From: an uncultured Collinsella sp.
GTDB lineage: Bacteria > Actinomycetota > Coriobacteriia > Coriobacteriales > Coriobacteriaceae
Assembly (NCBI GenBank): GCA_938045085.1
Contig: CALINZ010000275.1
Coordinates: 1-9,801 of the forward strand
DNA length: 9,801 nucleotides
Direction of reading: 5' to 3'
Made by a program: the position numbers and the translations under genes
Notes under the pieces: generated by a model
The model's database searches: none
Seen by the model: only the letters and a program-made list of their open reading frames with translations
What the model was told of the DNA's origin: nothing
Shown: piece after piece, positions 1 to 6,818 of the stretch
Layout of the letters: each line of letters begins with the position of its first letter
Numbering within the stretch: position 1 is the first letter of the stretch

Positions 1-1
1 C

Positions 2-782
2 GCCGACATCGGCGTGGGCATGGGCATCACCGGCACCGACGTCACCAAGAACGTGGCGGACATGGTGCTGTCCGACGACAACTTCGCCACCATCGTCTCC
101 GCCGTAGGCGAGGGCCGCCAGATCTATGACAACATCCGCAAGGCCATCCAGTTCCTGCTGGCCAGCAACATGAGTGAGGTGCTGGGCGTGTTCTTCGCCA
201 CCCTGCTGGGCTTCACCCTGCTCAACCCCGTGCATCTGCTGTTCATCAATCTCATCACCGACTGCTTCCCCGCGCTGGCGCTGGGACTGGAGAAGGCGGA
301 GCCGGACACCATGACCCGCCCGCCCCGCAACAGCCGCGACGGTATTTTTGCCGGCGGTGTGGGCTTTGACATCGCCTATCAGGGTGTGCTCATCACCCTC
401 ATCACTCTGACCTCCTACATCATCGGCCACTGCATGGAGGTGGGGTACTTCGAGATGCCCAAGGGCATCTCCGACGACGGCATGACCATGGCTTTCCTGA
501 CCATGAGTATGTGCGAGATCTTCCACAGCTTCAATATGCGCTCCCAGCGCAAGAGCGTGTTCTCCCTGCCCAGCCATAACAAGGTGCTGTGGGGCGCTAT
601 GCTGGGCTCGCTGATGCTGACCACCGCCGTGCTGGAGATCCCCGTGCTGGCCAACGCCTTCGGCTTCACCCCCGTGAGCTGGACGGAGTACGGCATCGCG
701 CTGGCGCTGGCCATTCTGGTCATCCCCATCGTGGAGCTGGTAAAGCTGTGCCAACGCCGTGCCGCGGAAGGCGCGGAAATAA
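2..782 (+). CDS. Calcium-type P-type ATPase, C-terminal part (partial, probable frameshift at end)
   Basis: This is the C-terminal third of a SERCA/PMCA-type P2 cation ATPase, an ATP-driven exporter probably of Ca2+; the 5' part lies outside the window. It opens in the end of the P domain (ADIGVGMGITGTDVTKN, then LSDDNFATIV), followed by transmembrane segments M5-M10. Ion-site residues of the SERCA type are visible: Glu in SNMSE (codon 176-178) matches SERCA E771, and Asn (248-250) and Asp (260-262) in NLITD match N796 and D800, followed by PALALG. The reading frame stays open through the following terminator hairpin, which is implausible. A TAA at 780-782 in another frame, just before the hairpin, gives a short basic tail (NAVPRKARK), so a one-base indel near 740-755 is likely. 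Codon style differs from the rest of the window and suggests a Clostridia source. Family assignment is firm; the exact end is not. Confidence 0.88.
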
Positions 783-785
783 GCG

Positions 786-819
786 AAAAAAGAAGACCCT
801 GTACAGGGTCTTCTTTTTT
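786..819. terminator. Perfect palindromic bidirectional terminator
   Basis: A 34-base perfect palindrome: two 17-base arms centred on GTAC, with A-runs on the left and T-runs on the right. It therefore reads as a stem with a U-tract on both strands. It would terminate the P-type ATPase on the + strand and, in the source genome, a convergent minus-strand gene ending at 830. It belongs to the foreign left segment. Confidence 0.85.
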
Positions 820-829
820 ATGTTCAGCT

Positions 830-1261
830 TCAGCGGGCGTTGTAGGCGGCAATGCCCTTGGCCAGCAGGTCCATGGCGCGCTCACGAGCTTCCTCCTTGG
901 ACACGCCCAGCACATCGACCGGTCCCAGCATGACGTTCTGCAGTACGGTCATATGTGCGAACAGGTTGAACTGCTGAAACACCATGCCCAGCTCGGCGCG
1001 CATGCGGGCAAGATCCTTGCCTTCCTGCGGCAGGGGCTCACCCTCGATGAGGATCTCGCCCGAGTCGATGGTTTCCAGGCGATTGATGGTTCGGCACATG
1101 GTCGACTTGCCCGAGCCCGAGGGTCCGATCACAACGACGACCTCGCCGCGGTCGACCGAGAGATTGATGTCGTTGAGAACGTGCAGATCGCCGTAGTGCT
1201 TATCGACGTGCCTGAGCTCGATCAGCGGCTGATTGCCGGTGGAAGAGGTGCTCTGTGCCAT
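830..1261 (-). CDS. gluA: Glutamate-type ABC transporter ATPase, N-terminal part fused to foreign C-terminus (truncated GluA)
   Basis: ATP-hydrolysing subunit of a polar amino-acid (PAAT) importer, last gene of the gluBCDA-ordered operon. Residues 1-135 are a clear GluA/GlnQ: Walker A GPSGSGKST (46-54), then CRTINRLETIDSG, and the Q-loop region GMVFQQFNLF. Members of the family are about 240 residues; this frame stops at 143. After ...RAMDLLAK the expected continuation (VG..., LSGGQQQR signature, Walker B, H-loop) is replaced by GIAAYNAR and a stop, which lies only 10 bases from the ATPase terminator and looks like the end of another organism's convergent gene. As written the protein could not hydrolyse ATP. 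The start at 1261 has an AAGGAG site upstream (CATAAGGAGCCGAGCACC before ATG) and lies 36 bases after gluD. Truncation by a contig join is far more likely than a real gene fusion. Confidence 0.85.
   Translation of the reverse strand: MAQSTSSTGNQPLIELRHVDKHYGDLHVLNDINLSVDRGEVVVVIGPSGSGKSTMCRTINRLETIDSGEILIEGEPLPQEGKDLARMRAELGMVFQQFNLFAHMTVLQNVMLGPVDVLGVSKEEARERAMDLLAKGIAAYNAR
850..862. other. Probable chimeric join between two genomes (left)
   Basis: Homology to GluA ends at the Ala-Lys codons (857-862), and the sequence to the left belongs with the terminator and P-type ATPase. Placement is good to about ten bases because GGCATTGCC could match either parent (family members often read VGIA here). 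Confidence 0.7.
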
Positions 1262-1297
1262 GGTGCTCGGCTCCTTATGACTCGAAATGGTAAAGCG

Positions 1298-2131
1298 TTA
1301 GCGGATGATGGTCGCGCCGGTCTTGTGCGAAACGTAGACAGCGGCCTTGTTAATCGCGACGTTGATGAGGATGTAGATGACCGCGATCACCAGGTAGACC
1401 GACACGAGGGCGTCGTAGTTGGTAATGAGCACGCGGGCGTTTTGCATGAGGTCGGGGTAGCTCACCACATAGGCGACGGTGGTGTCTTTGACTACGACCA
1501 CGAGCTGCGAAATCAACGACGGGATAATAAACCGAATCGCCTGCGGCAACACGATTTTAAAGGTGATTTTGGCCTTGGAGAGACCGAGCGCCTGGGCGGC
1601 CTCAACCTGCCCGCGCGGTACGGCGTTGACGCCGGCGCGGAAAATCTCGGCCAGCACGCCGGCAGCAGCGAGCGCGACGGGAAGCGTGAGCATCCAAAAC
1701 GACGGCAGCGCAATTTTGTACTGGGGCAGCACCAAAAAGAAGAAGTAGATGAACAGCAGGCTCGGTACGCCACGGAAGAAATCGGTGAGCACGCGGCAAA
1801 CCAGTTGGAGCGGCTTAATGTCGCTGGTGCGGCCGAGCATAAGGGCTAAGCCCAGCACCAGTGCGATGGCGCCAGCGGTGAGTGCGACTTTAACAGTGCC
1901 CTCAAAGCCGGCAAGCAGGAACTTCCAGGTGGTGAGGTGCGTAAAGAAATACCAATAGTGGACCGAAAGCTGGCCGGTCACATAGAAGCGCTGCAGTACC
2001 AGGATGGCGAGCGCGGCGACAGCAACAAGCGAGATGGCGGTGCCGATGCGAATCTTGGCGCGCATCTTGGGGCCGGGAGCCTCGTAGAGCGCATCGCGCA
2101 TGGTGAGCGCGGAGGTGGAGTGCTTGCTCAT
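1298..2131 (-). CDS. gluD: Glutamate-type amino-acid ABC transporter permease (GluD-like)
   Basis: Inner-membrane permease of a PAAT-family importer; with GluC it forms the channel driven by GluA. It has 277 residues, as expected for GluD. The N-terminus carries LYEAPGPKMRAK, resembling the LYDAPGP start of Corynebacterium GluD, then hydrophobic segments from about residue 30. The EAA loop that docks on the ATPase is clear: EIFRAGVNAVPRGQVEAAQ (162-180), then LGLSKAKITFKIVLPQA. The start codon overlaps the gluC stop (ATGA, 2128-2131), indicating translational coupling, with GAGG a few bases upstream inside gluC. The gene appears intact. Specificity for glutamate rather than glutamine or another polar amino acid is inferred from similarity to GluABCD. 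Confidence 0.9.
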   Translation of the reverse strand: MSKHSTSALTMRDALYEAPGPKMRAKIRIGTAISLVAVAALAILVLQRFYVTGQLSVHYWYFFTHLTTWKFLLAGFEGTVKVALTAGAIALVLGLALMLGRTSDIKPLQLVCRVLTDFFRGVPSLLFIYFFFLVLPQYKIALPSFWMLTLPVALAAAGVLAEIFRAGVNAVPRGQVEAAQALGLSKAKITFKIVLPQAIRFIIPSLISQLVVVVKDTTVAYVVSYPDLMQNARVLITNYDALVSVYLVIAVIYILINVAINKAAVYVSHKTGATIIR

Positions 2132-2787
2132 CGGAGGATCCTCACCTTCTTATCGATATAGTTGCCAATGTGGCTCACCACGAAGGCTGTGCCCAGGTAG
2201 CCGAGCGCCGAGATAAAGAACGCGGCGACGCCGCCGAGCGAGCGCGTGTTGATATAGCTCACCACGCCGGTGAGCTCTTGCGGCTTAAGCGGCACCTGGC
2301 TGCCCAAGGCGGTAGTGAGCATGACGGCGATAAAGAGGTTAGTCATGGGCAGCACACTCGAGCGCAGTGCCTGCGGAATCACGATCTTGGCGAGGATGCG
2401 GCTGAAGCTCATGCCGAGCGAACGTGCGGCTTCCACCTGACCGACGCCGACGGTATTGATGCCGCTCATAAAGTTCTCGGAGCCAAAGGCCGAGCCCAAA
2501 AGGACCGTGGCGACGATAACGCAGGTGCGGTAGGGCAGGACGACCTTGAGCGGCGGCAGCGCATAGACGACGATGATGAGCAGCGCAATGCCGGGGATGT
2601 TACGGAAGACCTGGACATACAGGTCGCCAAAGACGCGCAGCGGCTTGAGCGGCGACACGCGCATCACGGTGACGGCAACGGCCAGCACCATGGCGATGGC
2701 AAACGACTCAAGTGTCATGCCCCAGGTTGCTAGCAGGGCGTCGATATAGTTCTGGCCATAGAGCGACCAGAGCTCGGAGAGACTCAT
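2128..2787 (-). CDS. gluC: Glutamate-type amino-acid ABC transporter permease (GluC-like)
   Basis: Second membrane permease of the same importer, 219 residues, close to the usual 220-230. Features matching GluC include VMRVSPLKPLRVFGDLYVQV and FRNIP (about 41-65) and the EAA loop SGINTVGVGQVEAARSLGM (108-126), followed by KIVIPQALR. Several hydrophobic segments fit the usual topology of about five membrane spans. An AGGAGG site (2793-2798) sits five bases before the ATG, the strongest ribosome site in the operon. This fits independent translation after the 138-base gap and hairpin separating it from gluB. It overlaps gluD by four bases. The gene looks intact. The substrate is inferred from family resemblance. 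Confidence 0.9.
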   Translation of the reverse strand: MSLSELWSLYGQNYIDALLATWGMTLESFAIAMVLAVAVTVMRVSPLKPLRVFGDLYVQVFRNIPGIALLIIVVYALPPLKVVLPYRTCVIVATVLLGSAFGSENFMSGINTVGVGQVEAARSLGMSFSRILAKIVIPQALRSSVLPMTNLFIAVMLTTALGSQVPLKPQELTGVVSYINTRSLGGVAAFFISALGYLGTAFVVSHIGNYIDKKVRILR

Positions 2788-2811
2788 GCGGACCTCCTGC
2801 CGGTAAGGAAA

Positions 2812-2837
2812 GGGGCTCCCGTGTGTACGGAAGCCCC
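2812..2837 (-). other. Intra-operon hairpin between gluB and gluC
   Basis: GGGGCT (2812-2817) and AGCCCC (2832-2837) pair, with a further CC/GG pair across a one-base bulge. On the transcribed strand it is followed only by TTTCCTT, so it is a weak terminator at best. It may give partial termination or protect the upstream mRNA 3' end, so that the binding protein is made in excess over the permeases. That role is inferred. Confidence 0.45.
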
Positions 2838-2925
2838 GACAACTCAGTGAGGAAACAGTTTACCGCAATAAAGCGCATCATGCGTTTCCGTATGGTTTCG
2901 TTGCGGCTGTTACCAGGCTCGCTGC

Positions 2926-3892
2926 CTAGGCGCCGATCTCGGGCAGCTCGGGAACATTGGTGTCGCCCGTACGGTCGCCGATGCAGATCTGCCACAGCTC
3001 AGTCCAGGTGCCGTCGTCCTCGATCTTCTTAAGGAAGTCGTTGACAAAGGCGACGCCGTCGGAATCGAGCGGTAGACCGATGCCATAGGGCTCCTTGCTG
3101 CCGAAGGGCTTGCCGGCGATCTTGTATTTACCGGGCTCGCGGACCAGGGCGCTCTGCTGCATGTTGTTATCGATGACGTAGGCGTCAACGCGGCCCTGCT
3201 GGAGTGCCTGGCGGGCTTCCTCGTCGGTCTTGAACTCCTGCTGGCTGGCCTTGGGGGCGAACTCCTCCAGGATGGCGGGACCGTTGGAGCCGGACTGGAC
3301 GGCTCTTGATGTCGTCGTTATCGGCGAGCACCAGGATGGCCTGCTGGGTGTAGTAGTAGGGACCGGCAAAGGAGACGAGCTTCTTGCGCTCGTCAGTGAT
3401 GGTGTAGGTGGCAAAGACGGCATCGACCTGGCCGTTCTGCAGGACGGACTCGCGCGTGTCCGAGGTCACCTGGGTGATCTCGACCTTGTTCTCGCCCAGG
3501 ATGTAGTTGGACAGAAGCTGCGCGATGCCAGCATCGAAGCCGCGGGTCTGACCGTCTTTCTCGTTGAGGAGGGAGAAGAGCGTGGAGGTCTGAACGCCAC
3601 CGATCTTAAAGACGCCGGCGTCCTTGATGGCCGTCGCCCAGGTGCTGGCGGCGATGGCGTCGTCATCGGCCTTGGGGCCGTTGTCGACGAGCTTGTCGAA
3701 TGCCTTAGCGTCGAGCGTGGTGGAAGCCTCGGTATCCTCGGAGCCCTTGGAGGAGCCGGCGGCGGAACCCTTGTCGGCCTCGGCGCTGGTGTCGGAGCAG
3801 CCGGCAAGACCAAGGCCGGCGACGGTTGCGAAGGTGGCGGCAACGAAGCCGCGGCGGTCGAGAACGACCTGCTGGGAGAGGTTCTTGCTCAT
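2926..3892 (-). pseudogene. gluB: Glutamate-type ABC substrate-binding lipoprotein, interrupted by frameshift (GluB-like)
   Basis: Extracellular binding protein of the importer, first gene of the operon. The N-terminus is a Tat-type lipoprotein signal: twin arginine DRRGF (12-16), hydrophobic stretch, lipobox LAGC with Cys32, then a Ser/Asp/Lys-rich linker. The SBP_bac_3 fold is evident in GFDAGIAQLL, VTSDTRESVLQNGQVDAVF and the hinge-region TITDERKKLVSFAGPYYYTQQ. The first frame runs from 3892 past 3302 and stops at 3185; the rest (AVQSGSNGPAILEEFAP to PELPEIGA, stop at 2926) is in another frame from about 3303. Homologues carry a linker of about ten residues (like ETLEDLDNGLIL) between DDIKS and AVQSG, and it is missing here. 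The lesion is therefore a deletion of about 30 bases that is not a multiple of three, not a single-base slip. Ribosome site AAAGGTG precedes the ATG. It is either an inactivating mutation or an assembly error. Confidence 0.85.
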
Positions 3893-3935
3893 GGTAGAAC
3901 ACCTTTCTCAATAAAATCCCTAGCGGTTGAGTAGA

Positions 3936-3965
3936 GTTATACCCTATCGCGCTCAAATGGGTCAA
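3936..3965 (-). promoter_or_regulatory. Probable sigma-70-type promoter of the glu operon
   Basis: Read on the minus strand: -35 TTGACC (3960-3965), 18-base spacer, -10 TATAAC (3936-3941), about 43 bases before the gluB start. It is the best match in this A/T-richer gap. Transcription start is not shown. Confidence 0.5.
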
Positions 3966-4011
3966 CACGAAATAACTCAGAAACATACTTACCTTATGGG
4001 TAATTCTACCT

Positions 4012-4039
4012 ACCAAAAAGGGACAGGCACCTTTGTGGT
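4012..4039. repeat. REP-like imperfect hairpin with GGGACAGGCACC core
   Basis: ACCAAAAAGG and CCTTTGTGGT form a 10-bp stem with one mismatch around GACAGGCA. A GGGACAGGCACC core with flanking A and T runs resembles dispersed REP-type palindromes that I recall from many genomes, some linked to IS200-like (Y1) transposases. No transposase is in the window. Repeat status rests on recollection; the stem is directly visible. Confidence 0.4.
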
Positions 4040-4076
4040 GGTTCTTGCAGATGTGACGGCCTGCCTCGCTGCTTTG

Positions 4077-4211
4077 TCTCAATCTGTAACAGGTAGACGA
4101 GGAAATGGGTTCTAACTGTTACAGATTGAGATTTTCTCTTCAGGGGAATTTGAATGTCTCAATCTGTAACAGTTAGACGGGAATTCGGGCTCTAGATGTT
4201 ACAGATTGAGA
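4077..4211. repeat. Two tandem 55-nt palindromes forming a 40-nt-period array of alternating arms
   Basis: The 15-mer TCTCAATCTGTAACA lies at 4077-4091 and 4157-4171; its exact reverse complement lies at 4117-4131 and 4197-4211. All four arms are perfect, and the three gaps between them are each exactly 25 bases, so arms recur every 40 bases in alternating orientation. Pairing extends inward (TAGA...TCTA) to about 21 bp with one or two mismatches and a 13-base loop in both palindromes. Gaps 1 and 3 resemble each other; gap 2 (between the palindromes) does not. It lies between the dxs-like terminator and the gluB promoter. It may be a dispersed intergenic repeat, a multi-site operator or structured RNA; the sequence does not decide. 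Confidence 0.9.
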
Positions 4212-4230
4212 TAATCGCGTCGCGAAAATT

Positions 4231-4267
4231 AAAACCTCCGCAGGGATGCTTCCCTTGCGGAGGTTTT
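4231..4267 (-). terminator. Rho-independent terminator of the DXS-like gene
   Basis: A 12-bp perfect stem AAAACCTCCGCA/TGCGGAGGTTTT, lengthened on the inside by GGG/CCC. On the minus strand it ends in TTTTAATTTT. It begins one base after the stop codon of the DXS-like gene. Confidence 0.85.
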
Positions 4268-4268
4268 C

Positions 4269-6050
4269 TTACTCGTTGAGTAGCCTTACGGCTTCGGCGG
4301 CCATGTTCTCGACCGTCATGCCGTTCTGAGCGAGCAGCTCGTTGGGGTCGTAGCGGTCGGGGAAGCCCTTGGCGATGCCGAAGGTGCGCGTGCGCACGGG
4401 CGTGCAGGCCAGGTAGCACGCCACGCGCTCGCCCCAGCCGCCGTCCAAGATGCCGTCCTCGAGGGTGACGACGACGCGATGCTCGGCGGCAAGGCTGTCG
4501 AGGAACTCGCGGTCGAGCTCGGTTGCGAAGCGCGGGTTGACGAGCGTGGCTTCGATACCGTACTCGGCGGCCAAGCGGTTTGCCACACGCTCGCCTAGCT
4601 CAAAGAAATCGCCGAGCGCGAGCACGGCAACGTCGCGGCCCTGGCGCACCACGTTGTAGCGAACGGCGCTGTAGTCGGTGTCCTCGGCGGGCGCCAAATC
4701 GGGGCGGCTAACCAGGCCAATGCCCGGTACGCGGATCGCCACGGGATGCTCGCGGTGGTCGAGCGACCAGCTCAGCATGGACAGGTATTCCTCCATGCAG
4801 GCCGGCGCCAAGTAGCGCATGTTGGGAAGAGCGCCCAGCATGGAAATATCAAAGAACGAGAGGTGCGTCTCGGATGTGGTGCCAAAGATCGACGCGCCAA
4901 ACACCAAGATGGTTGCGGGGGCATCGTTGAGGCACAGGTCGTGCCACAGCTCGTCGTAGGCGCGCTGCAAAAACGTGCCGTACACACCAAAGACTGGCTT
5001 GGCGCCCGAGCGTGCAAGCGCGGTGGCAAAGGTCACAGCGTGCTCCTCGGCAATGCCCACATCGACGAACTGTTTGCCGGCGGCAGCGCGAAGCTCGGGT
5101 GTAAAGCCCATAATGTAGGGCGTGGCGGCCGTGATGCCCACGACCTGCGGATCGCGCTCGATGGCGGCGCTGAGCGCCTCGCCCGTAATGTCGGCATAGG
5201 TGCGCGGTGCAGGCTCGCTCGGATGGCCCGGGCAGAGCTTGCGCCCAGTCGCCATGTCAAACGGACCCACGTGGTGCCAGCGTTCCGGGTCGCTCTGGGC
5301 TGGCTCAAAGCCCTTGCCCTTGGCGGTGGAGACGTGCAGCACGATGGGGTGATCGATATTGCGCAGTTCCTGCAACGCGTCGACGAGGGCCAACACATCG
5401 TTACCGGCGTCCAGATAGCGGTAGTCGAGCCCCATCGCGCGGAAAACGTTGCGCTCACAGGCACCGTTGCTGGCGCGCAGCTCGGCCAGATTGCGATACA
5501 GGCCGCCATGGTTCTCGGCAATGGACTGGTCGTTATCGTTGACGATGATGATCAGGTTGCTATCGAGTTCGGCGGCATTGTTAAAGCCCTCAAACGCCAG
5601 GCCGCCCGAAAGCGAGCCGTCGCCAATGATGGTGATGACGTTATACGTGTCGCCCGCCAGGTCACGCGCGTGGGCAAGGCCGCAGCCCAGGCTCACCGAC
5701 GTGGAGGTATGGCCCATGGCGAACAGGTCGTGCTCGGACTCGTTGGGATTGGCAAAGCCAGAAGCCTCACCATAACGTTCCGGATTGATATAGGTGTACG
5801 CGCGCCCGGTCAGCGCCTTGTGGGCGTAGGTCTGGTGCGAAACGTCAAAGACAATTTTGTCGGTGGGGGAGTTAAACACGCGATGAAGCGCAACCGTAAG
5901 CTCAACGACGCCCAAGTTGGGGGCAACGTGCCCGCCGACGGCGGCGGAGCTTTCGAGGATGGCGTGGCGGATCTCGCCGCAGAGCAGCGGAAGCTCGGCG
6001 CGGTCGAGAGCCTTGACGTCCTCGGGCGTTGTCGTTTGCGTAAGCAGCAT
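4269..6050 (-). CDS. DXS-like thiamine-diphosphate enzyme with altered substrate site
   Basis: A 593-residue homologue of 1-deoxy-D-xylulose-5-phosphate synthase (usually about 620). Canonical DXS condenses pyruvate with glyceraldehyde 3-phosphate to start the MEP isoprenoid pathway. Seen here: HVAPNLGVVELTVALH (His41, E. coli His49), SHQTYAHK (71-78), the ThDP/Mg motif GDGSLSGG (143-150) with NDND (171-174), the catalytic Glu335 in IAEEH (E. coli Glu370), Tyr357 and Arg363 (E. coli Tyr392, Arg398). A gap-free alignment from IAEEH onward puts Gly385, Thr392 and Gly443 at E. coli Arg420, Asp427 and Arg478, so the DRAG/ADG and YPRG motifs are lost. Annotation pipelines would call it dxs; the acceptor may differ. 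An in-frame TAA 12 bases upstream (6060-6062) makes 6050 the first possible ATG; only a distant GGAG precedes it. It appears monocistronic. Confidence 0.85.
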   Translation of the reverse strand: MLLTQTTTPEDVKALDRAELPLLCGEIRHAILESSAAVGGHVAPNLGVVELTVALHRVFNSPTDKIVFDVSHQTYAHKALTGRAYTYINPERYGEASGFANPNESEHDLFAMGHTSTSVSLGCGLAHARDLAGDTYNVITIIGDGSLSGGLAFEGFNNAAELDSNLIIIVNDNDQSIAENHGGLYRNLAELRASNGACERNVFRAMGLDYRYLDAGNDVLALVDALQELRNIDHPIVLHVSTAKGKGFEPAQSDPERWHHVGPFDMATGRKLCPGHPSEPAPRTYADITGEALSAAIERDPQVVGITAATPYIMGFTPELRAAAGKQFVDVGIAEEHAVTFATALARSGAKPVFGVYGTFLQRAYDELWHDLCLNDAPATILVFGASIFGTTSETHLSFFDISMLGALPNMRYLAPACMEEYLSMLSWSLDHREHPVAIRVPGIGLVSRPDLAPAEDTDYSAVRYNVVRQGRDVAVLALGDFFELGERVANRLAAEYGIEATLVNPRFATELDREFLDSLAAEHRVVVTLEDGILDGGWGERVACYLACTPVRTRTFGIAKGFPDRYDPNELLAQNGMTVENMAAEAVRLLNE

Positions 6051-6177
6051 CGTTGTGGGTTACTCCATGCGAATCGAGCGCCGGCACTCCCTCGGCCGGC
6101 ACAATTGCACAAAACAGTCTCGCACATTTTGGCGTTTGATATGTGACGGCGGCGCGGTAATTCGCCAACTGGTGGGG

Positions 6178-6189
6178 CAAAACGTTTTG
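6178..6189. promoter_or_regulatory. Perfect 12-bp palindrome in divergent intergenic region, LacI-type operator candidate
   Basis: CAAAACGTTTTG lies in the 228-base gap between the DXS-like gene (-) and the HD-domain gene (+). A central CG in an A/T-flanked palindrome is the style of LacI/CcpA-family operators. I could not place a convincing -35/-10 pair on either strand in this gap. The gap also holds a direct repeat GCCGGCAC (6080-6087 and 6095-6102) in the dxs-like leader; each copy contains the palindrome GCCGGC, so it could fold. Confidence 0.3.
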
Positions 6190-6278
6190 TCCGATGCCAT
6201 ACTGGTAGATTCGATGATGATTTTATTCCATGCGTACAGGCCGTGGCTTGTCGCCGCGGGCCGCTGGAAGGAGGCAGC

Positions 6279-6815
6279 ATGTCCGATACCGTTCGTGCCG
6301 AGAAAATCGCGCGCGAGGTTGACTATGCCGCCCGTCAGCTCGCCCAGGCGGGCCGCTTGGACCTGACGCACGGGTTTATCCAGCATGGTGATGTGACGGT
6401 CTATGCACATGTGACCTCGGTGGCGCGGGCAAGTCTGTCCTTTGCCGAGCGCCTGGGCCGTGTCGGTGTCTCGGTCGACCGCGCCTCGTTGCTGCGCGGG
6501 GCCCTGCTGCACGATTACTTTCTCTATGACTGGCACGATCCCGACCCAAGCCATCGGCTGCATGGCTTTCGCCACCCGTTTTTTGCCCTGGCGCGAGCCG
6601 AAGAGGATTTTGAGCTGACGTCTCGTGAGCGGAATATTATCGTGCGCCATATGTTTCCGCTGGTGCCGGTGCCGCCGACGTGTCGTGAGGCATGGATTGT
6701 ATGCCTGGCGGATAAATGGTGTGCTCTGCGCGAGACGATCGCCGGCCGTCTGCCGCGCAAGGACGAGGCAGACGATGGCGTGAGTGACGAATCGAGCGAA
6801 AAGAGGAGAGGGTAG
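6279..6815 (+). CDS. HD-domain metal-dependent phosphohydrolase, small
   Basis: A 178-residue HD-superfamily protein, probably cytoplasmic. Candidate metal ligands are His44 (VYAH), the His78-Asp79 pair in LLRGALLHDYF, His99 (FRHPF), His124 (VRHMF) and Asp145 (CLADKW), which fits the HD pattern H...HD...H...H...D. This layout resembles uncharacterised small HD proteins; the substrate cannot be read from sequence. The C-terminal 20 residues are charged and likely disordered. The ATG at 6279 has AAGGAGG (6268-6274) four bases upstream, so it is preferred to the longer frame starting 36 bases earlier. The stop is three bases before the next gene's start, so the two are co-transcribed and probably functionally linked. 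Confidence 0.75.
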   Translation: MSDTVRAEKIAREVDYAARQLAQAGRLDLTHGFIQHGDVTVYAHVTSVARASLSFAERLGRVGVSVDRASLLRGALLHDYFLYDWHDPDPSHRLHGFRHPFFALARAEEDFELTSRERNIIVRHMFPLVPVPPTCREAWIVCLADKWCALRETIAGRLPRKDEADDGVSDESSEKRRG

Positions 6816-6818
6816 ACG

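Noticed and set aside
14..1849. A 611-codon open frame running from the ATPase through the glu operon
   Set aside because: Only the first ~250 codons are ATPase; beyond 782 it crosses a terminator, a probable contig join and then lies antisense to gluA and gluD.
3230..3934. A 234-codon plus-strand frame opposite gluB
   Set aside because: Gly/Val/Ala-rich mirror of the binding-protein gene with no family resemblance.
4077..4211. CRISPR array
   Set aside because: The repeats alternate in orientation, are only 15 nt, the inside gaps resemble each other, and there are no cas genes; this is paired palindromes.
4746..6146. A 466-codon open frame antisense to the DXS-like gene
   Set aside because: It is a high-GC shadow: low-complexity, no recognisable domain, and fully opposite a clear enzyme.
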